Source: Kitagawia praeruptora
Taxonomy: Eukaryota; Streptophyta; Magnoliopsida; Apiales; Apiaceae
Length of the DNA: 64,000 nt
NCBI GenBank assembly: GCA_037693485.1
Contig: CM075352.1
Span: 162,261,501-162,325,500, forward strand
Reading direction: 5' to 3'
Shown: one piece after another, positions 32,882 through 44,190 of the stretch
Position numbering within the stretch: position 1 is the first letter of the stretch
Layout: each line of letters starts with the position of its first letter
Position numbers and translations under genes: made by a program
The notes under the pieces: generated by a model
The model's input: only the letters and a program-made list of their open reading frames with translations
Database searches by the model: none
Told to the model about the DNA's origin: nothing

Positions 32882-34599
32882 TGATGTAAATTTCGAATCT
32901 CTTGTGAATGGGCTGTATTTTTGTATTTTTGTTTAGACAGATTTTTATGGTATTATTTACATCTAAATTTTAGAAACAATTATGAAGTAGATTTTTATGT
33001 TATTATGGACTGATACTAGCTTCCTTGATTGCAGGCTCAGTTAGGTGTATTCTTCCATGGTTGCAGACTTAATATTAGCAAAGGTTCTTATTTATTAAGT
33101 TGTTCCCCTTTTCTTTTTCAAACTGAGTTGTGCAAAAGAATTATTAAGTCCATCTACAAGTTTCAGAAACTCCAGAACATCTGCAAGTTTCTGTACACAC
33201 TAGACATTTTAACTGAGGTCAGAAGCTGCCATAGAAATGAAAGAATTATTCTTTAGTGTTCGACTACTTACAGTGCGGTTGCTGACAATATCCTTATAAT
33301 TATGTAGAACAGTATATGCCTGGTACTCTTGAACAATTCTAAACCACGTCTAGTTGTTTATTATGTAGAACAGTATGCCTGGTACTATAACAAATATGAT
33401 TATAATATTTCTAGTTGTTAAATCCTTTATTTTGTCGGTAAAACATGTTTATTATGTTTTGTTTTTACCTAATTACCTTTGATTGCTCTATTACAACTTT
33501 GGTGTCCACTACCAGTTATATTTTATATTTATGCAAGTACCAATCTCATTTTACTTGTCAAGAGTTTGCTTTATTATGACCTTAGTTTACTAGCTGCCAT
33601 ATGTGAGAATTTTTGTGTACCTCTTGGTTTCCTTATATCTGAAATAGTACAGCCATTCTGCAGCTTAGAGTGTGCAAGTATGATTCGGCTTTTGGTTGTG
33701 TCCTCTTCTTATCATTATGACTTAATGAGAATGTAGCCTGAAGTCTCATAACTGATGACCACTTGCAATGTAATAGATTTTTAATGTTCTAGTAGTCTTC
33801 TAGGAAGATCCTGTTATGGTTATGGGCTGTATGAAGGAAAATTTACACTTAATTTATGCAATTTTTATAAAGAATTGAACTTTGGTCGGTCCTGTAGGGA
33901 CTATGTTGAAAATTTTGAGGCCCTCATAAGCGGGAGACATATGTAAAAAGAACCAGAGCATCATAATATCAATCTAGTCTGTATATGTGCAGACTGCAGT
34001 TAATGATTATGCTCTGGTGAGTTATATTAATTGTGCGATTTTGTGAACTGCTTAGTCCAGGTTGACAAAGTGATTCTTGGTCTTAACCAGTGCCACCTTC
34101 ACGACTATCCTGCATATCTGTGATTTGAAGTTTGGCAATATCCTGACGTTATAAGTTAGTTGGAAGTATCTGCTACCTTATACAGATAATGTTTGAAGTA
34201 TCTGTTAATACCGACTTGCATGGAAGTATCTGTTATTACCTTATAAGTTTGATGTTTGCGCTGTACATGTATCAGACAAAGTTTCACAAATCTGATAAAT
34301 GGTCCATCTAATAGCGGTGATACATATTTTACGCCTACATTATGTCCGATTTGATATAAATGCCCAGCACTGCATCAAGAATTGACTGCTCAATGATGTC
34401 CTTTAGGTAGCAGAACTTTGACCCATGAATATAAACAATAGTATAGGTTATTAGGTTTGTTGTGCTTGTTTACGGCTACATGTGCATTCTTTTTTCTGCT
34501 TATCGTGTTGGGTTCTTCAGCTTGCTATGTGTTTGTTCCTCTTTCTAGGTCTAATTCATGAGTTATATGTAGATTTCTTAACCTCATTTAGCTATCTGT
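32882..34599. other. Probable 3' half of CACTA-2; no recognised gene
   Basis: Ordinary AT-rich sequence directly downstream of the transposase. The position is where En/Spm elements carry their second gene, but no protein was recognised and open frames are short (up to 85 codons). A duplicated phrase TATGTAGAACAGTAT..GCCTGGTACT occurs at about 33303 and 33362. Confidence 0.4.
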
Positions 34600-36448
34600 A
34601 GATTTTTATATTTATTTTGAAAATTAGGTATTAGATTTTAAAGTAATTTTTAAATAGATATTTATTTTATTTAGAAAATTCTAGAATTCTAAAGGATAAG
34701 ATTCGTTATATTTGGAAAGAAGAGTAAGAATATTTGAGTGAATCGATATCTTTTTATTTAATTCAATTATGTGTAATAGAATATTTTTAATTATGGAATT
34801 ACTTGGAGAGGTTGTAGTAAATTTTAGAATTACCTTGTTAGAATTAGGGTTAAGTGCCTATTTAAGAACCCGTTAAAATACAGAAAAAGATCGTACAGAA
34901 ACGCAACCAACAGAGAGCCAGAGAGGTATGTTTTATTTTCATTCCATGCTTCTGCAGTTAATTGAATTGATATGAATGTTTTTTTTGTATATCTCTCATG
35001 ATCAGTACTTATTTGCTTAATTAATATTATGTACGTGAATTATCGCTTATTGATATATGTATATAATTTTGTAATCCCTGGATTTCTTCTGATTCATGTT
35101 AGCTTAGATTTTAATTTAATTTATTTGTTGATAGTATCCACTCCTGGATGCATATAATATAAAATTGCTATGTGTATATATTTAAATTTTACATGCTAGA
35201 TTAAATTATTACTTGCTTGTGTGAATTAGGGATACAAGAAATTTTAATATGATTAAATTATTTTATGTTTAATTTTTAGATTTTGTGCTAGATTTTTATG
35301 AAGCATGATTATAATTTTATAATTAATTTCGTGACCACGTAGGATAACTGCCATGTTGAATAAAACAAATAATTGTAATTTGAGTGCAAGAACAGAAACA
35401 TGTATATTGATTTTTGTGTTATGCATTAACACTTGTTTGTAAGTTCATGTTAAAATTGTAAAAGAATGAGTACCTTTCTGTAATTGTGCATATTAACTCG
35501 GTCAAGCTGATTGTATGACATCATGGGCTTTAGGCCCATTTGTTTCTGTTTGTGTATTTTTATTTGATACAGTCTGATTCTTGTATGATTAAAAATGTCT
35601 GATTCTTGTACGATTAAAAAACGGATACTTAATTATGTGTTAAGGTATTTAAGATAGATCGATTAATTGTGTTTTGATTTTGTTAATAAAATTTTAGGAT
35701 TTGTTCGTATATTAACATAGTCTTTGGTCACTTTCGAGTTAAGTGACTTTCTGTTTTCTTATGTTTCAAAATATCTGTCTGATTTGGTTACCGAAATTTG
35801 TGATATCGAAAATTGATTTAGAAAAGAATTATTTTAGAATTCCCCAGTTTTAGTTTTGTATCGAATCAGAGAATCCGGTCACTGGATAGTGTGACATATC
35901 GAATCATATAACTGGTTTACGCACGTTCCGGAACACATAGATAGGTAAACTGGCCCCATCGAACATAGAACCGTGTCACTGGTTTAGTGTGACCGTAATT
36001 TAGAACTGTGGGAATAAAATATGATTTGTCGTTTTGATTTTTGTATCGATTTAAAGTTTCAGAAATTTTGTTCACTTTTGGAAATATTATTTTTGATCCG
36101 TTGGGCGATAGTTACTTGTTGGGCTTCGCAGCTCATTGTTTTAATATGTTTCAGGTTCGGACTTTTGGAAGCTTATTAAGATTAAGGATTTGAACTGTGT
36201 GGATTTCGTGCTACTTGATTAGATGCTATTATTGTAAAAGACTTATCGCATTATTGAATAAATTTTTTAGTATTTTATTAGATATTGAATATTGGATTTG
36301 TGGAGCTGCGTCTCCGGTTTGATGATTTTGGAATATGGAATTTGACCGCTGCTTTAACTATCGTTAATTTGGAATATTTGAATAAAGAATTTCGTTTATT
36401 TAAGTTTCGTAATCAGAAATTAATAGTCCGAAAAGTCGGGCTGTTACA
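34600..36448 (+). repeat. LTR-like sequence ending GGGCTGTTACA (left edge unresolved)
   Basis: The right edge CGGGCTGTTACA has the form of a plant gypsy LTR 3' end. Inside are leader-like features (CAGAGAGCCAGAGAGG near 34912) and TG-rich low-coding DNA of the kind found in long LTRs. No primer site of its own follows, because a truncated TRIM begins at the same point. No left TG edge or target duplication was found, so this could be a solo LTR or fragment. Confidence 0.4.
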
Positions 36449-36919
36449 ATATCATACTATTGTGGAGTTATGGGTCGCTCGCGGCCCAACAAGTGGTATT
36501 AGAGGCCATGGTTCGGTAATTGGATCTTGGGGGTAATGCGTTGCAGGTGTTCGATGTAGGAGGTTCCTCGCGGTGGTGATTGGAGATCTGTTAGTTCCCT
36601 GTGTCGAGAGTCTTCCTGAAAGGTGTTCAGCCAACGGGTTCTACGGGTTTGGCGGCAGTGCAAGATGTAGACAGATTTATCACGGGTGTAAGACCACAGG
36701 TTATGTGGTTCTTGGTTTGAGGGGAGGATTGTTGGGTGGTGTCAACTTAAAGTACCACATCAAAGAGATAAGTGTTAATTTTCTTGTATATAGAGTAGTC
36801 AGTTAACTCCATTAGTTTGAGGCCTTTTGGGATGTGTCCAAAAACTAATTCGTGCAGGCTCGACCCAAAGCGTACAATATCATACTATTGTGGAGTTATG
36901 GCTCGCTCGCGGCCCAACA
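36445..36919 (+). mobile_element. TRIM (miniature LTR retrotransposon), 5' LTR truncated
   Basis: The 3' LTR is 36730-36919 (190 bp), with perfect ends TGTTGGG/CCCAACA, preceded by a polypurine tract GAGGGGAGGAT. The 5' LTR survives only as its last 47 bp (36445-36491, TACAATATCATACTATTGTG to CGGCCCAACA), matching the 3' LTR with one mismatch. A primer site TGGTATTAGAGG follows at 36494. The internal domain is about 238 bp and non-coding. The rest of the 5' LTR has been replaced by the LTR-like sequence to the left. Confidence 0.85.
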
Positions 36920-37739
36920 CATTTTAAAATACGCATGCATGCATACAGATTATTGTTGCACCGTGGTGTAGTGTCAGTAGAGGGAGAAAAGAGGTGAAGC
37001 TCTAGAGTGAGTAAGAGAAGAAAGGCTGTAGCCATGTATGGAAATATATATATTACATCTCTAATATACATCACATATCTATATTTTATATCTTGTGTTT
37101 GAGTTGAAAATAAATTAAGTGAGCCCATTCACGTTTCCAACATCTTGAAGACTTGCATTAGACCTATGAGTTAAATATAGAAAAACCGAGCAATAGTCAT
37201 GATGCCATTTGCTTGCTGTATCTCTTGCAACAGAACTGTAGCCTTTTTCCTTGACCCGAAGATAAGATCTCCTGCCTCCTCTCCTGCCACCCTGAGTTTA
37301 ATCTCCGAGTAAATTCTTCTACTTCCCTACAATTTCACAAATTTAAATTATGTAACATCCACACAAATCAAAAAATTATAATAACAGTGCAGTATGCACC
37401 TCTACTACTTTGAGAGATTTTGAGATTGGATAGGACTAATCTGAAAGTCAGATATCAATCAAGAAGCAAATGGAGCAAAAAGTAGAAAAAATAATATTCT
37501 CACCTGACAATTGAGAAGGTTGGTGTTGGCGGTTTTGGCACAATTTGAAGTTAATATGAGCAAAATAACACTACCCAAAAATTTGGCCATTTTAGCACCA
37601 GTGACACACAATTGTATGCGACTATGCGTATTTTTTTTCTACTTACTGAAACCCATGTGTACACGCATTTGGCAGCATGGACTTATACTTCTTATGAGCA
37701 CACATATCACATGCATCTGATCATGAATTTTAGAAAAAG
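36920..37739. other. Unassigned sequence downstream of the TRIM
   Basis: No clear gene. The minus strand at about 37194-37316 has an exon-like open stretch (RRIYSEIKLRVAGEEAGDLI then FGSRKKATVLLQEIQQANGI) that could be a broken piece of a CACTA second gene or a captured exon; I do not recognise it. Confidence 0.35.
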
Positions 37740-37822
37740 GTAACAAGGAGGATTTGAACTTTAGCACGTAGTTGATGTACCAAGCAGTTCATGAACCACT
37801 CGGACCCTCCGAGAAGTGTTTT
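37740..37822 (-). repeat. tRNA-like sequence, possible SINE head
   Basis: The minus strand reads GGAGGGTCCGAGTGGTTCAT, which contains a box-A-like TCCGAGTGGTT. About 40 bases later comes AGTTCAAATCCTCC, a box-B-like GTTCAAATCC. The two boxes resemble a Ser/Leu-type tRNA, but the arms do not fold into a convincing cloverleaf. A tRNA-derived SINE transcribed toward lower coordinates is the likeliest reading; its 3' end is not defined. Confidence 0.4.
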
Positions 37823-39029
37823 AAACATTTAACGTCCTTAATTAGACTATGTTCATCAGCCAATATAAGCCAATTTCGGCCACCCATCTTTGTTCTTGTG
37901 CTATTTTGGTCAGTCGATCTCCTCACGCTGATAGTAAAGTTCTACTAATCTATTAACCATACACTTATACTACAATTGTGGGTATATCTGTTGTCACAAC
38001 TTCATAGAACATAAATTAGCTAGTTCACCTTATAATGCACATACTCCATAATTAGGCCTCCGTGTAAGTGTAAGACATATCTTGTATTGTATTCTGCTGA
38101 AACAAAAGATACCCTAGGTCCTAAACCCAAATCCCATTAATTAGTCATGAATTATTAGACAATATGCCATAAAGTTGTGGATACTTATTGTTTATTTCGG
38201 TGTCATAAATATTAAAATATGTGACTAAATTGATAGATTATACATCTTCTACTATCTGCTCAAACAAAAGCATTGTACGCTCATACTATAGCATATATAT
38301 ACACTTTTTTATTAAACAATGATCTCTTCAACAAGACCCAAGTTAAAATATAAGACAAATCTTAGAAAGTTAAAATATGAATATAATATTTAGCATCAAT
38401 TTGATGAATAATTTAGAATATTACCTGTATGATAGGTAGTAAATTCTTGGAACAGTAAATTCTTGGAGCATTTTCTTCATTATTTACTGTAAATATAAAA
38501 GAAACTCATATAAGAATTTTGGAACAAAATATTAACAATCACATTGAAAACATAATAAACATTTTAGAAGTTGATCATTTGAGGGACAAATCTATATCAA
38601 ACTGACTTAATATTATGAATAGAAAATATAAACTAATTTTCAAATCATACTCCATCCACATCTAAACATAAACTATTGATGCAAAATATGTATAAATTGA
38701 TCAAAATCTAAATTGATTAAATATACTAAAAACACAAATAATCATGGTTCAAGAAAATAAATGTTAAGTTCAATTCATCTCCAATATATACATATGCGTA
38801 TGTACATGTAAACATAAAGATATAAATTCAAATATCAAATTAGGGTCTTGACTTACCGATCTGGTGGCGATCTGTCTCATAGTGATGCAAACTTGAAATT
38901 AGAGAAAACAAAGGCGGTGACTTAACCATGATATATCCAAAAGTGTAAAAGTTTTAATTGTTATAAAAGAGGGAAGGAAGACGTACTAGAAGGAAAAAGA
39001 AGGGAAATAAGGAATAGGGACACACATTG
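37823..39029. other. AT-rich intergenic-type sequence, nothing recognised
   Basis: No open frame of note, no tandem array and no terminal repeats that I could pair. It leads into the subterminal repeats of the CACTA terminus at 39243. Confidence 0.5.
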
Positions 39030-39243
39030 AGATAAAATCTTTTATAAACTTTTATAGAACCTTCTAGAATCCACTAGAACCAAAACTACTTTTTATAGAA
39101 GCTTCTAGGCTCCACTAGAACCAAAAATATTAAATTCGACCAGATATGGTCGAAATTAGCCGGCCGGTTAAATTCGACCATATTCGGTCGAAATTAGCCG
39201 CAGTCGAAAATATTCGGTCGAAATTAGCCTTGTTTTCTTGTAG
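39030..39243. mobile_element. Right terminus of a CACTA element (partner uncertain)
   Basis: The end TTTCTTGTAGTG is the exact 12-bp complement of the CACTA-2 start CACTACAAGAAA. Just inside are repeats of ATTCGACC(A/G)..GGTCGAA(A)TTAGCC (39136-39230) and two CTTCTAG..CCACTAGAACCAAAA units (39060-39125). These subterminal repeats differ completely from those at the left end of CACTA-2, and flanks (TAT left, AAT right) do not match, so identity with CACTA-2 is unproven. Confidence 0.6.
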
Positions 39244-39541
39244 TGAATTTAGGCAAGTATATTACCTTCTATGTTTTTTTTTCTTTCTTCAAGCTGGTGA
39301 TCTTTTGCTTTTCCTTGAGTACGGAAAACTCCTCATTTTATATCAGTCATAGTTGTTTTGAGTTGGATGTTTATCACTCATTTATTTTGTTAATATTCCA
39401 AATACCAGAGCTTTTTAATATGTCTTTAGTTATGTTCATAATTCGTGTTGAACTTATAAACTAGTTCCGGAAGTTCTCTGAATTCTCCCTGAAGGGAAAA
39501 CTCAATTATTTTTATTCTTATTTGACGTAACTTTTACTTGG
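39244..39541. other. Unassigned flank between the CACTA terminus and element G2
   Basis: About 300 bp of AT-rich sequence with no gene. It is not copia gag, which would be expected here if CACTA-2 ended at 39243. Confidence 0.5.
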
Positions 39542-40213
39542 TGTTATAGGGAGAATATTGTATAACAATATTTTGGAGGTTGCTGAATTTACGGAGCAAA
39601 ATACGATTATTCTGCTAAGAACACGAAGAACACGGAGGAGATTTGTAACTGTTTGTGGCTGATCTTGTCTATTGATATTCAGTGGTGAACTGTTTCTCAG
39701 ACTTTACAAGATGCCTACGTACCCTATTTATAGGGATCAAGCCATACATAGTTCTCTTAGAGAAGAAGTTATCTAGACGGGCTAGGGTTTCTATGGGCTC
39801 GGCTTGGCCCAAATCCACTAGTCGTCTCCTTGGGTTGATATATCTTACCCATTTGTCCTGCTCATCACCCATGGCCCATTAGTGGGTACCCATGGCTAAC
39901 ATGATGCAATAATTAAATATCATTACTGGCGAAGCTGACTAGATGGCCTCGCATGCGACCTCGCTGGGCTATGCGAGGCGATCCACACTGTATGGAGATA
40001 ATCGTACTCACGCGACCTCGCTGGGTCTGACCGTAAGCCTTCATAATGAATACTGTAGGCCACACTGGACCTCTAGGCCTCGCAAGACCTCGTGAACTGC
40101 AACCCCGTCCCTTGGGGCTTCTCCTCCTCGCGAACGAGGACAACACTGATTGCATATTTTGAAATAGCCAGGTAAATAATAAGAACCTCTCCTTCCTTAG
40201 GCTTAGAAAGTAG
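39542..40213 (-). repeat. Left LTR (3' LTR) of G2
   Basis: The LTR begins TGTTATAGGGAGAATATTGT. It matches the right LTR from here to about 40118 (GTCCCTTGGGGCT), apart from scattered differences. A polypurine-like complement CCTCTCCTTCCTT lies at about 40186-40198. The exact inner edge is not clear. The short frames here are not genes. CACTA-4 follows with duplication TAG (40211-40213). Confidence 0.82.
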
Positions 40214-40399
40214 CACTACGCCATAGATGGCGTATCGCAACCTTTTGGCATGGGTGTTACCACTACGGGTGTTACCATAGCTATGAAAATTTTGACATAT
40301 CGCAACCTTTTGATTGTGGTGTTACCATAGACACAAAAGTATGTTACTTTAGTTATAAAGGTGTTAACAATGGGTAACACCATGAGATCTGTTACCATA

Positions 40400-41100
40400 G
40401 AGTATTCATTAACAAAATTTTTATTTTATTTAAAATTAATGATTTAATAATTATTTGACTTTAAAAATAATTAATTTTAACAAAATCATTAAAATAATCC
40501 TTTTAAAACGTAATATTCCATCAAATAATTAAATTATTGATTTTTCATAAATATTAAATTTTATTTATAAATTTCACATAAAAATGTTTTAAAATAAAGT
40601 AATATCCAAACATTATTAAATTTTAACTAAATTCATTAAAAAATTTAAAAGGGAAAATAATAATTTGTATAAACTTTGAATTATTACAAATAGTTAAATT
40701 AATAAATTTAATAATTATAATCTAATATCAAGAAATTTGAATAAATTATTAATATTTTTTTAAAAAAATAAAAGAAAAGTACTGTAAATTATTGAGGAGA
40801 GATGAGCGGCAAACACAGTCATTTGATGTTACCATAGCATACCAATATGTTGTTATAGGTTGTAGTAGACAAGTATTAAAAAATCTATTTTAATTAACAT
40901 AATTACATTAAATTTTTTTAAGATTTGGAAAGTAATTAAATTAATTATTGTAATTAGATTAATTTTTTTAAAATTGATTAGATTAATTAAAAAAAATACT
41001 CCGTATCTTTTAAGACCTCTCACAGACACACAGCTCATAACTAAGATGTTAAGACATAGAACGAAAATAAGGGCGGGCTTAGAAAATTTCAACAAAAACA
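40400..41100. other. CACTA-4 interior, A/T-rich, no gene
   Basis: Mostly A/T sequence just inside the left subterminal repeats. Open frames on both strands arise from base composition. Confidence 0.6.
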
Positions 41101-41104
41101 CGAG

Positions 41105-41176
41105 CGGCAAAAATACTACTCACCTCTCTCTTTACACGCTCGGCAAAAATACTACTCACCTCTCTCTTTACACTCT
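41105..41176. repeat. 36-bp direct duplication
   Basis: CGGCAAAAATACTACTCACC and the following CTCTCTTTACAC occur at 41105 and again at 41141. They are followed by further CTCTCT runs, which look like the leader of a captured gene. Confidence 0.85.
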
Positions 41177-41639
41177 CTAACACTCTCTCTTTTCACTCTC
41201 ACACTCTCTCTTTTCCATCTCTCGCTCTCGATGATAAACATTTAGCGTTTAATTAGGGTTTACAAATCAATTAGGGCTTCAACCTACTACAATAAAATTA
41301 GGGTTTTTAATCGATTTGGGCTTTAATCGGTTTGTGGTTTAAATTAGGGGTTTTTTATTCATGGTGTTTTAATCGATTTAGTCTTCAATTGCTCTCTTTA
41401 ATTTGGGTTTATCTTTGTTTCAGATTCAGATTTGAGCGGCGTGGTTCCTGATGGTTTATTTAGTTCGAGTTGGTTTATATCTTCGTTTAAGGTATTTCTT
41501 TTTCTACCTTTTCTATTCAATGTATAAATTTCTTTATGCATCTGTATATGTGTTGTGTGTATGTATATGTTAAGTGTATGTATAAATGTGTATGTGTATA
41601 TTTGGTTCCAATTGGTTTATTGGATATAAAGATTTAGAA

Positions 41640-41919
41640 TTGCATATGTCGGGAAGGGTTATTGCTGTAGCTACAAGAGTACCACCTATGCGAAATGAAG
41701 ACTCTGAAGATTACATACATATTTATCTTAATTCTACTGCAGCATCAATACCCTTGTCTCTTGAGTTTCCTAGAGATTCCGAGGGTGTTGCAAGTGGGTC
41801 AAGGACTCTGTTGGGAACTATAATTGGACTGGGGACAAGCCCTGATGAAGGGTCCTGCTATGTGCGCAATAAATTTGGCATAAAGACCCATGTAATAATG
41901 AAGCACAGAACATTGCTGG
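41640..41919 (+). pseudogene. Exon-like fragment of an unidentified gene in CACTA-4
   Basis: An open segment reads LHMSGRVIAVATRVPPMRNE then DSEDYIHIYLNSTAASIPLS, SRTLLGTIIGLGTSPDEGSC and YVRNKFGIKTHVIMKH, and ends at a good donor (CTG|GTGAGT at about 41920). Composition is that of a real protein and unlike the surrounding repeats. I do not recognise the family. It is probably captured host sequence; further exon-like pieces lie downstream on the same strand. Confidence 0.45.
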
Positions 41920-41959
41920 TGAGTTTAGTTTCTTTCATTTGTTTGCATTAAGCTTTTGT

Positions 41960-43259
41960 ACACATATGATGCATAATTGTGATTCGTATTGTGTTTTTTG
42001 AATAATTGATGTTAGTTCATTGTTGTGTGCATAGCTAAATTATAAAGAAAACGCTTGCTCATCTGTAACATATGTCCCCGTCTTAATATTTGTGGGATTC
42101 TCTTTAGCATTACATAGAGATCCCGTATTGCACGGCGAATATACTGTTTAGATTTATGAAAATCCTCTACCGTGCATAGTGAAGGACCTTGTTCATTCTA
42201 TCTTACTTGATACAGTATATATTGTAGTCATCACCGGTTCAAATACTATTTATAGTTTCTATTGTTTTTACACTGGAGATGAATGCTTGCAGTTGTACAG
42301 TTCACACAAACCTCACACATACTGTGCTATATTCTCAAACTCATGATTGTTGATTGTTTAAGTTCTCTGGAAATTGGTTATTCATTTCACCATACCGTTC
42401 TCTGCAAACTATAACTTGCATAAGTGCATAACTGCAGCTATATATTACATTAGTGTCTATTTACGTGAGTCAAGTATTTTGTCCTTAAGATGATATTTTA
42501 TCATTTTCTTTGTTTTGAACCTGTTCAATCCTAGGTCAATTCATCCAAATTGATAAATAAATGGCATACAATACTTATACATGGAAATTAAATTCTTTGT
42601 CAAGTGAAGCATTTGCACTTGTATCACATAGGAGATTAAGCCTTTGTGAGTGCAGATGCCGTAGAGCTCGTCTACCACCCAGCAGGTAAGATGAGCCTTT
42701 TTTATTTTTCTGGTTTCTTGCAAGTGTAAGTTATACACCTATGCTGCCTAGTGATGACCATTCTGTCTAGTGTAAATTCAAATGTTGCATCTATTAAGTA
42801 GTTTTTTTAATGCAAGAAATCGTTGAAAGCACAACACATCTTTAACTATTGCCATGTAAAATAAATATCCATGAGTTCTGAGCCTAGTAACGAGGCCCTA
42901 ACTGGAAACTTGCAATCTGTAGTACACCTTTTCTGTTGTCCCTTCTATCACTTATGCTGCCAAGGTAGTTTGACATCTTCCAAGCATCAAAGACTGATAC
43001 CACCTAATTACAGTGCAGATAACTTCTCAAATGGAAACATGACTTGATGTGGAGCACAGAATTATAATATTAATTTGTATATTATATGATATAATAATCA
43101 AAGCTCCATTGGTCCTTCATACTGAAACCAGACACTTCACTTGGAAGCAATCTAGTTCACAGTGAAATATAAGGCCTCTCGACATTTTCTTTATAATGAG
43201 AGCAATGCAAGGCTCTTAAAGAACTTCTTTCTATGTTAACCTTTGTCTATGTTGCAATA
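41960..43259. other. CACTA-4 interior, intron-like sequence
   Basis: AT-rich with polypyrimidine stretches and no reading frame of note. It is compatible with an intron or degraded exons of the captured gene. Confidence 0.4.
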
Positions 43260-43262
43260 ATA

Positions 43263-43850
43263 ATGCCAAGACCTGCAGATTGGTTAAAGGCCAAGGCTTC
43301 TTTGCTCACATCTGAAGAGTACAAAAAGTTGAGAGTTGATTGTATTACCCAGAGGTCATCTCTCTCCTAGTTGTACATGCTTCACTAGATATATCCCTAT
43401 CACAGATATGCTTATGTCCCTGTCACAGATATGCGATATTTTATTACGAGCGTTTTTACCTTATGCAGGATATACGATAAGATATATGCTGATTCAGTCA
43501 GTATGTTAAGTGAGGCATGTAGCACAGGGTATGTCTGTTATATCCTGATGATTTTCAGTCTCATACTAGTTATATGATATCCCTGTTTTCTCTTTTATCC
43601 TTTTCAACTAAAGATAACTATTCTACGATTTTACCTTATGCAGGAAGCTTGTCTGTTGAGAAGTTCGTTGAAGAGTTTGAATTACTTGTCAATATAATCT
43701 TAGAAGGTCCTCTTCACTCTTCGTACTCTTCTGTTGAAGAGTCTGACCCTGCATCAACAAGGAAATGCAAAAATGCAAGCCAACTCAAGGAGATGCTAGT
43801 ACTATTACTCATGATTTGAAGGCAATACAGAAATTGCATAGTACCATTTA
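43263..43850 (+). pseudogene. Further exon-like fragments of the captured gene in CACTA-4
   Basis: A first piece at about 43273-43355 reads PRPADWLKAKASLLTSEEYK KLRVD. A second, after an acceptor TTATGCAG at about 43638-43645, reads SLSVEKFVEEFELLVNIILE then GPLHSSYSSVEESDPAS. It then shifts frame by one base to continue as KPTQGDASTITHDLKAIQKL HSTI and stop (about 43850). The frameshift marks it as a pseudogene. The parent protein is unknown to me; whether it is the same gene as 41640-41919 is inference. Confidence 0.4.
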
Positions 43851-43979
43851 AGCTAGTATGCATGTTATTAGCTCTAGTACTTGTACGTTTTAGGGTGATG
43901 GCCCAAAATATTCATATGGGAGCCATGCTGGCCCTTTTTACTGACTGAAAACGCTACACCGTCTACCGTGATATAAGGG

Positions 43980-44190
43980 GTGTTATGGAAGACCGTGTTC
44001 CGTATCATGGGGTGTTGCGGAACACCGTGTTCCGTATCATGAGGTGTTGCGGAACACCATATTCCGTATCATGGGGTGTTGCGGAACACCGTGTTCCGTA
44101 TCATGCTAACACGGAAGATGGTGTTCCGTATCATGCATAATACGGAACACGGTGTTCCGTATTATGCTAATACGGAGGACGATTCTCCGT
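43980..44190. repeat. 32/30-bp tandem repeat with inverted symmetry
   Basis: TTCCGTATCAT recurs at 43998, 44030, 44062, 44094, 44124 and 44154. The units contain GCGGAACACCGTGTTCCG, itself nearly palindromic, so the array can form hairpins. Confidence 0.9.

Noticed and set aside
36955..36969. GTGGTGTAGTG as the missing right end of CACTA-1 (CACTACACCA)
   Set aside because: Only about 10 bases match, the next bases differ, the flank (TCA) does not match ACC on the left, and it lies inside the wrong nesting level.
39669..39872. A conserved small protein (repeated at 53191-53373)
   Set aside because: Both copies are the same stretch of the G2 LTR, so the apparent conservation is LTR identity.
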